Source of the DNA: a virus
Direction: 5' to 3' (one strand)
IMG/VR virus record: IMGVR_UViG_3300029787_000034
Coordinates: 1-61,766 of that record
Length of the DNA stretch: 61,766 nucleotides
Made by a program: the position numbers and the translations under genes. The first letter of the stretch is position 1; every line of letters begins with the position of its first letter. Positions 51,691 through 60,688 of this stretch are shown here, piece after piece. The notes under the pieces were generated by a model. The model made no database searches. It was not told the origin of the DNA and saw nothing but the letters and a program-made list of their open reading frames with translations.

Positions 51691-52374
51691 ATGATCACAA
51701 CAAATATTGCTGCTAAACTCATAGGTTATTCTATGGAAGAGCAGATTAAAATAACTAAATGTGTTGACCATAACACAGCTGCTCCTACAAAACGCATGCA
51801 GGAGACAGTTGATGCTATAATTAAGATCATCGATGAATCTCCAATACAACCCGCCTTTGAGGGATACGCAGGTTTCCCGATTGATAAGGAAGCAATTGAC
51901 AAGAACAAACGTAAGTCACCTGACGATCGTAATATTGGTAGAGTAGTATCACAAGGTGGTAACTCTATGGTTATTACAGGTCGTAAATCAGATGGACGTT
52001 ACGTAGTCGTTGGAAAGAAGGGTGAGAAAACTGCTAAACATCAAGAAGACATTGGTGTCCAAGGACCCAAAGAGTCTGTTGACTATAGTATAGATATAGA
52101 AGACTTACATAATCTTATGAAAGAAGCAATGACCGTCACTAATGCTGACAAGAAAGGTAACACACCCGCTTGGCAGAATTACAAGAAGGGTATGAAATCC
52201 AAGACATCTGGCAAACCTATGTACAAGGCTGCTGATCATGTCAAAGAGGAAGAGTTAAAAGAATACTCTGATACTGGTTGCTCAACACCAAGTAAGCCTA
52301 AGAAAAAGAAGAAGGCATACAAAGAAGAGAAATACGATTGGCGTGCAGCACTTGAGGAGGTCAGGAATGGCTAG
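51691..52374 (+). CDS. Basic late protein, 227 aa
   Basis: Begins MITTNIAAKLIGYSMEEQIK. A central beta segment (GRVVSQGGNSMVITGRKSDGRYVVVGKKGEK) is flanked by helices. The C terminus is strongly basic (KPKKKKKAYKEE). The style suggests a virion or core protein that contacts DNA. No enzymatic motif seen. Overlaps the next ATG by 8 nt. Confidence 0.6.
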   Translation: MITTNIAAKLIGYSMEEQIKITKCVDHNTAAPTKRMQETVDAIIKIIDESPIQPAFEGYAGFPIDKEAIDKNKRKSPDDRNIGRVVSQGGNSMVITGRKSDGRYVVVGKKGEKTAKHQEDIGVQGPKESVDYSIDIEDLHNLMKEAMTVTNADKKGNTPAWQNYKKGMKSKTSGKPMYKAADHVKEEELKEYSDTGCSTPSKPKKKKKAYKEEKYDWRAALEEVRNG

Positions 52375-52864
52375 TGCTACTAATACTAAAACCACACCAG
52401 TCAACAAGAATGACGAGGGTGATAAGAATACACAAAACCTAACCCAAGGTTCTACTAAAACTAAAAAGGGTATCACAATCAATCCTAAGAAGGAGGATCT
52501 CATGTCAGAATCAGAATTAAACGAAAAGAAAAAGTTAGATCCAGTCGGTAAAGAAGACTCAGATATCGATAACGATGGTGATGTCGATAAGAGTGACAAG
52601 TATCTAAACTTCAGACGTAAAGTACGTACCTCTATGATCAAGAGGAAGCAGAAGATGAAGGAAGAAATCGCTGCTGAACTAAGAAACAAACAGTTAGTAT
52701 CTGAAGAACCAATAGATGAGGTGGCTGTTACTGGTGCTGCTCTACCTGCATCTGTCGGATCAACATCTCACAGTAACACTAGCAAGTCTAAGTCTAACAT
52801 GAAGTCTAAGATGCTTGCTGCTACTGCAGAGTACGATAAGAAAAAGAAAGAAGCACGTGGCTAA
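52367..52864 (+). CDS. Basic late protein with EF-hand-like loop, 165 aa
   Basis: ATG 52367 with GAGGAGG upstream. A DSDIDNDGDVDKSD segment has the DxDxDGxxD spacing of a dockerin or EF-hand calcium loop, followed by KYLNFRRKVRTSM. The rest is low-complexity and Lys/Ser/Thr-rich (STSHSNTSKSKSNMKSK). Likely a virion or DNA-condensing protein. Confidence 0.6.
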   Translation: MASATNTKTTPVNKNDEGDKNTQNLTQGSTKTKKGITINPKKEDLMSESELNEKKKLDPVGKEDSDIDNDGDVDKSDKYLNFRRKVRTSMIKRKQKMKEEIAAELRNKQLVSEEPIDEVAVTGAALPASVGSTSHSNTSKSKSNMKSKMLAATAEYDKKKKEARG

Positions 52865-53102
52865 CCTATTAGAGTGGGACAACTCGGAGAAGGCAGCGAC
52901 CTTAAAGAGATACGCTCAGGAAAAGAAAGACAAGAAGGAGACTCTTTATAAGAGTAAGTACGGTAAGAAAAGGTACAAGGACTTCATGAAGAAAGATGCT
53001 GAAGGCAAAGCAAAGTCTGGTGTCAAGAATCCTAAAGGTGTAAGAGCATTACACAAGGGTAAGTGGGGTTACATGAAGAACCGCAAGTTCACTGCTGATT
53101 AG
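52857..53102 (+). CDS. Very basic small protein, 81 aa
   Basis: GTG start overlapping the preceding stop by 8 nt (earlier TTG rejected). Lys/Arg content is very high (KRYAQEKKDKKETLYKSKYGKKRYKDFMKKD), ending KGKWGYMKNRKFTAD. Histone-like in composition; probably packaged with or bound to DNA. Confidence 0.6.
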   Translation: MANLLEWDNSEKAATLKRYAQEKKDKKETLYKSKYGKKRYKDFMKKDAEGKAKSGVKNPKGVRALHKGKWGYMKNRKFTAD

Positions 53103-53139
53103 ACTGGCTATATAGTATATAATATATTGAGTTGAGACC

Positions 53140-53334
53140 ATGCTAGGATTTTTACTACCTTTCGCATCTAAGATTATTTCAGATGCTGTTGACAAGATTC
53201 CAGATGACGCAGAATTAGGAGAGAAACTAATCGATATCTGCCTTGTTATCATGACTAAAGCAGTCAAACTAACTAAGACTACTGCTGACGACAAGCTATT
53301 AGAAGCAGTCAAAACAGCAATAGAGACACGTTAG
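53140..53334 (+). CDS. Hypothetical protein, 64 aa
   Basis: Amphipathic N terminus MLGFLLPFASKIISDAVDKIP, then a helix (EKLIDICLVIMTKAVKLTKT). An AT-rich stretch with TATAATAT about 20 nt upstream may be a host-type -10. Possibly membrane-active; function unknown. Confidence 0.6.
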   Translation: MLGFLLPFASKIISDAVDKIPDDAELGEKLIDICLVIMTKAVKLTKTTADDKLLEAVKTAIETR

Positions 53335-53336
53335 AT

Positions 53337-53344
53337 TATAAATA
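53337..53344 (+). promoter_or_regulatory. Late promoter TATAAATA (perfect consensus)
   Basis: Located 2 nt after the preceding stop. Predicted +1 is 53350, giving a 30-nt leader to the virion protein gene. Confidence 0.75.
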
Positions 53345-53379
53345 AATAATAGAAATACCAAACTTTTAGAGGATTTACA

Positions 53380-54204
53380 ATGTCTGTCGTAGGAAAGATT
53401 GACGCTGCAGCATTTAGTAATACTATTTCCGTCACTAATGGTGACGCAACTGTTACTAAGAACGCTGCTGATAGTGTCGTTGTAGGAGATGTCTTGAGCA
53501 TATCAAGTGTTAACTATATTGTTAAGCAAGTTACAAGTACCACTGCTATCGAATTGCATAAAGTATATGCAGGATCAACAGCAACTGTAGCTGCTGCATC
53601 TGTTATTAAGAGAACTCCTCCTAAGGCAGTTGCTGAGTTTGTCATCCTTGGTGGCGACTCTAACTCCTACGAACTAATATTTGTAGACACGACTGAAGAT
53701 GGTATTGCATCCAACAAGACTCGTGGTATTTCGGGTCCAGGTTGGTGGCAGTACAGAACATACCAGACACACAATGGAGACACCAGACATAAAGCTGAGT
53801 GCCTCGTTCCTCTAAAAGTTGCTGCAGGTACTTCTGGTGACGACGCTGACGATACAGTCGCAGCAGATGTATTAGAAACAATTACAGTGGGTACACAACC
53901 TGCTAACTCTACTTCATCTAGTGGTGCAGGAACATTCGTTGCAGCATTCACTGTTGATCAGTCAGGTACTAAGTCCTTTAAGTGGCAGAGACAGACAGCA
54001 AGTGCTACTACTCGTTGGGTAGATATCGCTGCTAACACAGATACTGGTATCACATATGCAGACTTCACTACAGCAACACTTGCTTACAGTGGACTTGCAG
54101 GTACAACACTTAACGGTTACAAGTATCGTTGCGTACTAAACACAAGCAAAGGTGCTGAACAGAAGTACACTAACGGTGCTGCTACACTTACATTCGGTAG
54201 CTAA
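53380..54204 (+). CDS. Virion structural protein with Ig-like domain
   Basis: 274 residues, beta-rich, Thr/Ala/Ser-rich. The C-terminal ~90 residues read as an Ig-like domain (AAFTVDQSGTKSFKWQRQT...YSGLAGTTLNGYKYRCVLN, with the W...Y.C pattern of I-set folds). Such domains decorate phage capsids or tails and bind carbohydrates weakly. Late promoters on both sides. Confidence 0.75.
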   Translation: MSVVGKIDAAAFSNTISVTNGDATVTKNAADSVVVGDVLSISSVNYIVKQVTSTTAIELHKVYAGSTATVAAASVIKRTPPKAVAEFVILGGDSNSYELIFVDTTEDGIASNKTRGISGPGWWQYRTYQTHNGDTRHKAECLVPLKVAAGTSGDDADDTVAADVLETITVGTQPANSTSSSGAGTFVAAFTVDQSGTKSFKWQRQTASATTRWVDIAANTDTGITYADFTTATLAYSGLAGTTLNGYKYRCVLNTSKGAEQKYTNGAATLTFGS

Positions 54205-54207
54205 ATA
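54201..54207 (+). promoter_or_regulatory. Late promoter CTAAATA
   Basis: Starts on the preceding stop codon. Predicted +1 is 54213, 17 nt before the next ATG. Confidence 0.7.
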
Positions 54208-54229
54208 AAACTGAACCATCATTATGTAA

Positions 54230-54601
54230 ATGAGATTTGATCATCTAGATGAGAAGAATCATTTGATGTTCGCAATCAAGTACTATGAGAATCCACAGTC
54301 GGTGACTGTGGATGACTTCATGGAAGACATGAAGAAGTTTAAGTATCTGAAGAGACTACTTAAACGTTACCTCAAGACAGGTGTATTGCGTACTAATTTA
54401 ATTCTAAATCATTTAATCGTACTATACAACGTCTTTGGCGAGGGTACACTCCCTTTATTAATGTACAAACTTGAGCCTGAGTACTATCCTGCAGTGAAAA
54501 CCTTCTTGATATATTTGAGTAGGTATCCAGAGAACAACGGTGGTGTTCTAGAGGAAGTGGATCTTGATGAAGAAATTTACACACAGTTAAGAAAGTTGTG
54601 A
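54230..54601 (+). CDS. Conserved phage protein (DUF7207-like), 123 aa
   Basis: Helical protein with MFAIKYYENPQSVTVDDFMEDMKKFKYLKRLLKRY and NHLIVLYNVFGEGTLPLLMYKLE, which I associate with a family conserved across T4-like phages. Function unknown to me. Ends at a GTGA overlap. Confidence 0.7.
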   Translation: MRFDHLDEKNHLMFAIKYYENPQSVTVDDFMEDMKKFKYLKRLLKRYLKTGVLRTNLILNHLIVLYNVFGEGTLPLLMYKLEPEYYPAVKTFLIYLSRYPENNGGVLEEVDLDEEIYTQLRKL

Positions 54602-55005
54602 ACGAAGAAGGACCAACAATGAGTGCAGGTACAGGAGGTTTTAGCGGTAGTGCTAATGCTGCAGGTCCTGTTGCAGGGTTTGATTCTTTGTTAGGTTCTA
54701 ATAGTGAGAAGAAACCTCGTCTACGTAAGAGGAAATTTAAGAAGCAAGTGAAAGAGGCATTGGTGCTAGGTCACCTCAAGCCTGATGCAGAGAAAGCAGA
54801 TGGAAAATATCTCCCCTTTAAGATATGCTATGATTACGCACAAGAATATGTACTGTATGGTAAGTCAGAAGCCGATGTTAAAATACAGTTACGAAAGATT
54901 TACAGACCAGAGAACCACAAGAAGATACAAGTGAAACGTCTGTACCCAAATGAAGTGATCAAGTTTTACTATGATTTGAGAAGGAAGGCACTCCAAAATC
55001 AGTAA
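54598..55005 (+). CDS. Late protein carrying a gp23-like N-terminal arm, 135 aa
   Basis: GTG start at a GTGA overlap (ATG 54619 would cut into the conserved arm). Residues 2-31 match the exposed N-terminal arm of the major capsid protein at 22 of 30 positions (PTMSAGT.GFSGS..A.GPVAGFD). The rest is a basic helical domain (RLRKRKFKKQVKEAL, IQLRKIYRPENHKK). Likely a capsid-associated protein; the arm may be a gp21 processing or capsid-docking element. Confidence 0.65.
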   Translation: MNEEGPTMSAGTGGFSGSANAAGPVAGFDSLLGSNSEKKPRLRKRKFKKQVKEALVLGHLKPDAEKADGKYLPFKICYDYAQEYVLYGKSEADVKIQLRKIYRPENHKKIQVKRLYPNEVIKFYYDLRRKALQNQ

Positions 55006-55006
55006 G

Positions 55007-55014
55007 TATAAATA
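55007..55014 (+). promoter_or_regulatory. Late promoter TATAAATA, +1 on the next ATG
   Basis: Perfect consensus. T4 geometry puts +1 at 55020, exactly the A of the next start codon. Confidence 0.7.
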
Positions 55015-55019
55015 CTAGC

Positions 55020-55400
55020 ATGTCGGACATTAATACTGCCATCATCGAGAGGCTCGAACGAGTCGTAGAATCCCTACAGGAAAATTCTGTAAAGATGGGA
55101 CAACTTCTTGCTGTTCATAATGAGAAGTTGGATAAGCAAGACAAGATAGACGAAGTATTATTTGAGAAAATAGATAGGCTATCAGCAGATGTCAATAGAG
55201 AAACAGATGCAATCAAGAAAGGTTGCGAGCGTGACATACGTAAGGTTGACGATCGACTACGTACCATGGAGAAAAAGATGTGGAGTATTTTTGGTGCTCT
55301 GTCTATTATCTCTTTCATCGTTAGTCCTATCGGTCAGAGGATCATCGCACCAGCCTTGACAGGTGCCACAACTCCTGCTAGTATATCCTCAGAGTTCTAA
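55020..55400 (+). CDS. Coiled-coil plus membrane-anchor protein, XhlA-like
   Basis: 126 residues. N-terminal coiled coil (IIERLERVVESLQENSVKM to RDIRKVDDRLRTMEKKM) followed by one transmembrane segment (WSIFGALSIISFIVSPIG) and a short tail. This layout is like XhlA-type hemolysin or holin accessory proteins. Predicted leaderless late mRNA. Precedes the primase by 7 nt. Confidence 0.65.
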   Translation: MSDINTAIIERLERVVESLQENSVKMGQLLAVHNEKLDKQDKIDEVLFEKIDRLSADVNRETDAIKKGCERDIRKVDDRLRTMEKKMWSIFGALSIISFIVSPIGQRIIAPALTGATTPASISSEF

Positions 55401-55407
55401 GATCTAA

Positions 55408-56394
55408 ATGAGTACAGTCGATGACCTCTACATAAGTAGGTTGTCTATTAGGTTAGATAAGTTTAAGAAAGTAAAAAATCAACTATACAACTTCCGTTGC
55501 CCCTTCTGTGGAGACTCCCAGAAGAATAAGAACAAGGCACGGGGGTATTTTTTTCATGTCAAAGGACGTATGGTATATAAATGCCATAACTGTGGTGTGG
55601 GGAAGACTACTGGTAACTTTCTGAAGGAGTTTGCACCTGATCTGTACAGTGAATATCATCTAGAAAAGTATCGTCAGAACTCTACTGGTAAGGGTACAAC
55701 TGTAGAAAATTTTACAGTTCCAGATTCCAAACCAGTCTTTAAAAACATCATCGATCTGGAAAGTATCGCTGATCTAAATAATTCACACCCTGCTAAAAAA
55801 TATCTGTTAGATAGACTCATTCCTGAGACACAACTGTCTCGAATCTTCTATGCTGATAAGTTTAAAACATGGGTTAACACCAAGAAGAAAACGTTTGACT
55901 CGCTACAAAATGATCAACCTAGAATTATTATCCCACTCACTCGCACAGATGGTAGTTGGTATGGCATTCAGGGTAGATCTATGGCAAAGTATACAACGTT
56001 ACGATACATCACAGTGCTCTTCGATGAGCATGAGAAAGTCTTTGGACTCGACAAAGTAAACACTGATGAGACAGTTTATGTTACCGAAGGACCCTTGGAC
56101 TCCCTCTTCTTGGATAATGCTATCGCTATGTGCGGTGCCGATGTTGACCTTAGTTCTTATGACTATGACCTTGTGTACGTCTATGACAACGAACCAAGAA
56201 ACAAACAGATCGTCGCAAGGATGGAGAACTCTATCCAACAGGGAAACAAGATGGTGATATGGCCATCAGTTGTCAAATGTAAAGACATTAATGACATGGT
56301 ATTGGCAGGACTTGACCCATCTGCTATAATATCTGAACATGTATATCATGGGTTGGAAGCAAAATTAAAATTAACTAATTGGAAAAAGGTATGA
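55408..56394 (+). CDS. 61: DNA primase (gp61)
   Basis: 328 residues. N-terminal zinc-binding module CPFCGDS...CHNCGVG, then a Toprim domain with VYVTEGPLDSLFLDNAIAM and LVYVYDNEPRNK (acidic metal sites). Synthesises RNA primers with the gp41 helicase. Length is close to T4 gp61 (342). Ends in the leader of nrdA. Confidence 0.94.
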   Translation: MSTVDDLYISRLSIRLDKFKKVKNQLYNFRCPFCGDSQKNKNKARGYFFHVKGRMVYKCHNCGVGKTTGNFLKEFAPDLYSEYHLEKYRQNSTGKGTTVENFTVPDSKPVFKNIIDLESIADLNNSHPAKKYLLDRLIPETQLSRIFYADKFKTWVNTKKKTFDSLQNDQPRIIIPLTRTDGSWYGIQGRSMAKYTTLRYITVLFDEHEKVFGLDKVNTDETVYVTEGPLDSLFLDNAIAMCGADVDLSSYDYDLVYVYDNEPRNKQIVARMENSIQQGNKMVIWPSVVKCKDINDMVLAGLDPSAIISEHVYHGLEAKLKLTNWKKV

Positions 56395-58700
56395 ACATCA
56401 GCGTAGTAAAGCGTAATGGGGTGGTCGAGCCTCTAAATCTCGACAAGATTCATACTATGGTTGAGTATGCCTGTAATGATCTCGCAGGAGTATCAGAGTC
56501 ACAGGTAGAAATGAACTCAAACATCCAGTTCTATGATCAGATAGAAACATCTGACATCCAAGAGATTCTTATCAAGTCTGCTAATGACTTGATCTCTTTA
56601 GACACCCCTAACTATCAATACGTTGCAGCAAGACTATTATTGTTTGGACTGCGTAAGCAAGTCTACAAGGGGCACCCAGACAATCCTCCAGTACTAAAAG
56701 ACCATGTTGAGAACTGTATTACTCAGGGTGTATACGACCCTAGTCTCCTTAAAGTATATTCTGAAAGCGAATGGCAAGAACTTAATGGATATATTGATTA
56801 TGATAGAGATTATATGTTTACATATGCAGGTCTTAGGCAGGTCGCAGATAAATATCTAGTACAAGATCGCAGTACATCACAGGTCTATGAGACCCCGCAG
56901 CAGATGTACATCATGATTGCTGCCACACTCTTCCAAAAATATCCTATAGAAACGAGATTAGATTATGTCAGACGCTACTACGAAGCAATCAGTAGACACA
57001 GAATCAACATCCCAACGCCAGTCATGGCAGGGGTCAGAACCCCTATTCGTCAATTTGCATCTTGTGTTCTGGTTGATATTGATGACACCCTCGATAGTAT
57101 CTTTAGCAGTGATATGGCTATTGGCAAATATGTCGCACAGAGGGCTGGTATCGGTATTAACGCAGGTAGAATCAGGGGCATCAACAGTAAAATCAGAGGT
57201 GGGGAAGTACAACACACAGGTGTTGTCCCCTTCCTTAAAAAGTTCGAGTCAACTGTTAGATGCTGTACTCAAAACGGTATCAGAGGTGGGTCGGCCACTG
57301 TCCACTTCCCTATTTGGCACCAAGAAATCGAAGACATCATCGTCCTCAAAAACAACAAAGGGACGGAAGACAACAGGGTAAGAAAGTTAGACTACAGTAT
57401 TCAGTTCAGCAAACTATTCTATGAAAGATTTATCCAAAATAAAGAAATCACGTTATTTTCCCCTCATGATGTTCCTGCTCTTTATGAGAGTTTTGGGACC
57501 GATAAGTTTGATAGTTTATACTGCCAGTATGAATTGGATGAATCCATCCCCTCCACAAGAGTCAGTGCAAAAGAATTAATCCTTGCCATCCTTAAGGAGA
57601 GATCAGAGACAGGTCGTTTATACATCATGAACATAGACCACTGCAATGAGCATTCATCCTTTAAAGATATGGTAAGGATGAGTAACCTATGTCAGGAGAT
57701 CACTCTACCTACAGATCCTATCAATCATATTGATGATGCAGGTGGGGAGATAGCATTGTGTATTCTATCTGCTATCAATGTAGGTAAGATCAATAACCCA
57801 TCACAGATGGAAGAACTATGTGACCTAGCAGTCAGAGGACTAGAAGAACTAATTGACTATCAGAACTATCCAGTTCTTGCTGCTGAACGTAGCACACTAG
57901 CACGTAGATCATTAGGTGTAGGGTACATAGGTCTAGCACATTACCTTGCTAAGAACAACGTTAAGTATGATGACCCTGCTGCATGGCAGTTAGTTCATGA
58001 CCTTACTGAGTCCTTCCAGTTCTATCTCTTACAGGCATCTAACCAGATAGCAATAGAGAAAGGTGCATGTGATGGGTTCTCTGGAACTAAATACTCAGAT
58101 GGAATACTACCTATAGATACCTACAAGAAAACAGTAGACACTATAGTTCAGAATAATCTGAAGCATGATTGGGAATCTCTTAGAACATCTATCATGGAGA
58201 ACGGTCTCCGACACAGTACACTGTCCGCACAAATGCCATCGGAGAGCAGTTCCATTGTGTCTAATGCAACCAACGGAATCGAACCCCCAAGGGATTATCT
58301 GTCCATTAAAAAGTCTAAGAAAGGTCCACTCAAACAGATAGTTCCGTCCTATGGAACACTTAGGAATAATTACACGCTATTGTGGGATATGCCTAGCAAT
58401 ACTGGTTATATTAATATTGTTGCTGTTATGCAGAAGTTCTTTGATCAAGCGATTTCTGGAAACTGGTCGTACAACCCAGAGAATTATGAAAATTCTGAGG
58501 TTCCTGTTTCGGTAATGGCAAATGATCTTTTAACTACATATAAGTACGGTTGGAAAACTTCTTACTATCAGAACACATATGATAGCAAGAAAGATGTTGA
58601 TGAACCTGTACATATACAGGATCAGTCCGTTAGATTAAACAACTTAGTAGAAGATATACTGAGTGGAAGTGAAGAAGAATGCGAGGCATGTAATGTTTAG
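56391..58700 (+). CDS. nrdA: Ribonucleotide reductase class Ia, alpha subunit (NrdA)
   Basis: 769 residues. Reduces ribonucleoside diphosphates to deoxyribonucleotides. N-terminal ATP-cone (ISVVKRNGVVEPLNLDKI), then active-site Cys in QFASCVLVDIDD, MSNLCQEI (Asn, Cys, Glu of the thiyl site) and GGEIALCILSAINVG (partner Cys). The C terminus ends with the redox pair CEAC. ATG 56391 chosen over TTG 56379; it overlaps the gp61 stop by 4 nt. The stop overlaps the heme oxygenase ATG by 8 nt. Confidence 0.96.
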   Translation: MNISVVKRNGVVEPLNLDKIHTMVEYACNDLAGVSESQVEMNSNIQFYDQIETSDIQEILIKSANDLISLDTPNYQYVAARLLLFGLRKQVYKGHPDNPPVLKDHVENCITQGVYDPSLLKVYSESEWQELNGYIDYDRDYMFTYAGLRQVADKYLVQDRSTSQVYETPQQMYIMIAATLFQKYPIETRLDYVRRYYEAISRHRINIPTPVMAGVRTPIRQFASCVLVDIDDTLDSIFSSDMAIGKYVAQRAGIGINAGRIRGINSKIRGGEVQHTGVVPFLKKFESTVRCCTQNGIRGGSATVHFPIWHQEIEDIIVLKNNKGTEDNRVRKLDYSIQFSKLFYERFIQNKEITLFSPHDVPALYESFGTDKFDSLYCQYELDESIPSTRVSAKELILAILKERSETGRLYIMNIDHCNEHSSFKDMVRMSNLCQEITLPTDPINHIDDAGGEIALCILSAINVGKINNPSQMEELCDLAVRGLEELIDYQNYPVLAAERSTLARRSLGVGYIGLAHYLAKNNVKYDDPAAWQLVHDLTESFQFYLLQASNQIAIEKGACDGFSGTKYSDGILPIDTYKKTVDTIVQNNLKHDWESLRTSIMENGLRHSTLSAQMPSESSSIVSNATNGIEPPRDYLSIKKSKKGPLKQIVPSYGTLRNNYTLLWDMPSNTGYINIVAVMQKFFDQAISGNWSYNPENYENSEVPVSVMANDLLTTYKYGWKTSYYQNTYDSKKDVDEPVHIQDQSVRLNNLVEDILSGSEEECEACNV

Positions 58701-59367
58701 TAAAAAACTGAAGGAGGGGACATCCAAGTCCCATTCTGCAGCAGAGAATACCAAGTTTGTATCATCGTTTCTCCGAGGGGTCTTAGATCCTGAGGAGTAT
58801 CGTAAGTTATTAGCAAACTTCTATTTTGTCTATGACACTATGGAAAGAGAGGTCAAAAGTTCCAAGGATCCTATCGTTGGAGAACTAAAGCAATGGTCTA
58901 GAGAATTAAACCGTGTACCATTTCTAGAAAGAGATCTCTTATATTATTATGGTCCCAACTGGAAGGATGTGATAGAACCATCCTCTGCATGTGATACCTA
59001 CTGTTGGCGAATCAAACAAGTAGCACATGATGAACCCTATCTTTTAGTAGCACACCACTACACACGTTACATAGGTGACTTATCTGGTGGTCAGATACTA
59101 AGAAAGATAGCAGAGAAAGCATTAAAACCTCCTCTAGGTGAGGGGTTAATGTTCTACGAGTTCCCTTGTATTGATGATGCAAAGGAATGGAAGACAAATT
59201 ACAAATCTGTGTTAGACTCTATGGAGTTTAATACACAAGAAGAAAATGCTCTAATCACTGAAGCAAACTATGCGTTCAGACTTAACATGTATATGTTCGA
59301 TGAGGTACAGGGCAGTGCCACTAAATCATTATTAAAAGTATTATGGGGATTTTTAACAGGTAAGTAA
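58693..59367 (+). CDS. ho1: Heme oxygenase (HO1 type)
   Basis: 224 residues. Cleaves heme to biliverdin IXa, CO and Fe2+ with ferredoxin electrons. Proximal His14 lies in KEGTSKSHSAAENTKFVSSFL and the distal helix motif is YTRYIGDLSGGQILRKIA. Length fits cyanobacterial HO1 (about 240). It starts inside nrdA and its stop overlaps the nrdB ATG by one base, so it is translationally embedded between the two RNR subunits. Its product is the substrate of PebS and PcyA at the start of the window. Confidence 0.95.
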   Translation: MFSKKLKEGTSKSHSAAENTKFVSSFLRGVLDPEEYRKLLANFYFVYDTMEREVKSSKDPIVGELKQWSRELNRVPFLERDLLYYYGPNWKDVIEPSSACDTYCWRIKQVAHDEPYLLVAHHYTRYIGDLSGGQILRKIAEKALKPPLGEGLMFYEFPCIDDAKEWKTNYKSVLDSMEFNTQEENALITEANYAFRLNMYMFDEVQGSATKSLLKVLWGFLTGK

Positions 59368-60503
59368 TGGGGACAACAGTTTTTAACTCTACTAAAGTAG
59401 ACACCAAGAAGCAACCTATGTTCTTCGGGCAACCCTTAGGGATGCAACAGTATGTGGATTTTAAGTATCCAGATTTTGATAGACTAACTCAATCACAATT
59501 GGGATTCTTTTGGAGACCAGAGGAAGTATCCTTACAGAAGGATCGTTCTGACTACAAGACACTTAATGATCAGCAGAGACACATCTATACAAGTAATTTA
59601 AAATATCAGATCCTTCTTGACTCAGTGCAAGGTAGAGGACCAGGCATGGCATTTAAACCATACTGTAGTCTACCTGAGTTGGAAGGAGCAATGAGTGTAT
59701 GGGAATTCATGGAGGGTATTCACTCAAGATCCTACACTCACATCATCAAAAATGTTTATCCAGATCCAAGTGAAGTCCTAGACACTGTACTTGAGGACGA
59801 TAAAATTATCCAAAGAGCTCAATCAGTTACCAAAGCATACGATGACTTCATCGATTGTGCACAGGAATACGCAGTAGGTAACATGTGGAAACCTTCATGG
59901 AAGGATTCTCCCACATCAACTTGGACTCTTCGTGACATCAAAAGAAAACTTTACAAGGCAGTAGTTAATGTTAACATTCTTGAGGGCATCAGATTTTATG
60001 TCTCATTCGCTTGCTCATTTGCGTTTGGTGAACTCAAACTTATGGAAGGATCCGCTAAGATTATCGCTCTCATCGCACGAGACGAAAGTCAGCATCTTGC
60101 ACTTACTCAAAAGATAATTAAGAAGTGGCAGCAAGGTGATGATCCAGACATGATAGAGATTGCTAAGGAAGAGCAAGAGAATGTTAGAACTATGTTTAGA
60201 CAGACAGTTGCAGAAGAGAAGGACTGGGCTAAGTACCTGTTCGCTCAAGGCAGCATGATAGGTCTGAATGAAAGGCTACTGTGTCAATACGTTGAGTGGA
60301 TAGCTAACCGTAGAATGAAAGCGATTGGTTTAGACCCAGAGTATGAGATAGCAGCAAGAAACAACCCACTACCATGGACTAACCACTGGTTAAACAGTAA
60401 GGGTCAGCAGAATGCACCTCAGGAAACTGAGATTGAGTCCTACGTAGTTGGAGGAATCAAACAAGATGTCACCGAAGATACATTCACAGGATTCGAGCTC
60501 TAA
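59367..60503 (+). CDS. nrdB: Ribonucleotide reductase class Ia, beta subunit (NrdB)
   Basis: 378 residues, di-iron tyrosyl-radical subunit. Ligands are in order: Asp85 in LLDSVQGR, Glu116 and His119 with radical Tyr123 in EGIHSRSYTHI, Glu in ILEGIRFY, and Glu/His in ARDESQHLA. Ends with an acidic tail (DVTEDTFTGFEL) that docks on NrdA. TAATG start from ho1. Size matches T4 NrdB (388). Confidence 0.96.
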   Translation: MGTTVFNSTKVDTKKQPMFFGQPLGMQQYVDFKYPDFDRLTQSQLGFFWRPEEVSLQKDRSDYKTLNDQQRHIYTSNLKYQILLDSVQGRGPGMAFKPYCSLPELEGAMSVWEFMEGIHSRSYTHIIKNVYPDPSEVLDTVLEDDKIIQRAQSVTKAYDDFIDCAQEYAVGNMWKPSWKDSPTSTWTLRDIKRKLYKAVVNVNILEGIRFYVSFACSFAFGELKLMEGSAKIIALIARDESQHLALTQKIIKKWQQGDDPDMIEIAKEEQENVRTMFRQTVAEEKDWAKYLFAQGSMIGLNERLLCQYVEWIANRRMKAIGLDPEYEIAARNNPLPWTNHWLNSKGQQNAPQETEIESYVVGGIKQDVTEDTFTGFEL

Positions 60504-60524
60504 TTTTTTAGAGCATTTAATGAA

Positions 60525-60668
60525 ATGGCAAAAAGGAAGAGACCACAACGACAGAGTGATCCTCTCAATCAAAGACCAGAGAACTGGTATCAAGGACCAC
60601 TTGAGTTTTTTACGTTCCCTCAAGAGGGACTTACGGAAAACCAGACCTCTAAGACCTCGAAGAGGTAA
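60525..60668 (+). CDS. Small basic protein, 47 aa (frame uncertain)
   Basis: ATG 60525 reads MAKRKRPQRQSDPLNQRPENWYQGPLEFF, a natural-looking composition. An overlapping frame from ATG 60520 gives a 53-residue Arg/Lys-rich peptide and cannot be excluded. Follows nrdB by 21 nt. Confidence 0.5.
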   Translation: MAKRKRPQRQSDPLNQRPENWYQGPLEFFTFPQEGLTENQTSKTSKR

Positions 60669-60688
60669 CAAATGTAACTAGTTTGTTG

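Noticed and set aside
60448-60681. 77-codon frame overlapping the nrdB end
   Set aside because: It overlaps nrdB by 56 nt, and its Arg/Lys-rich composition looks like a shifted reading of the 47-residue gene at 60525; kept only as an alternative there.
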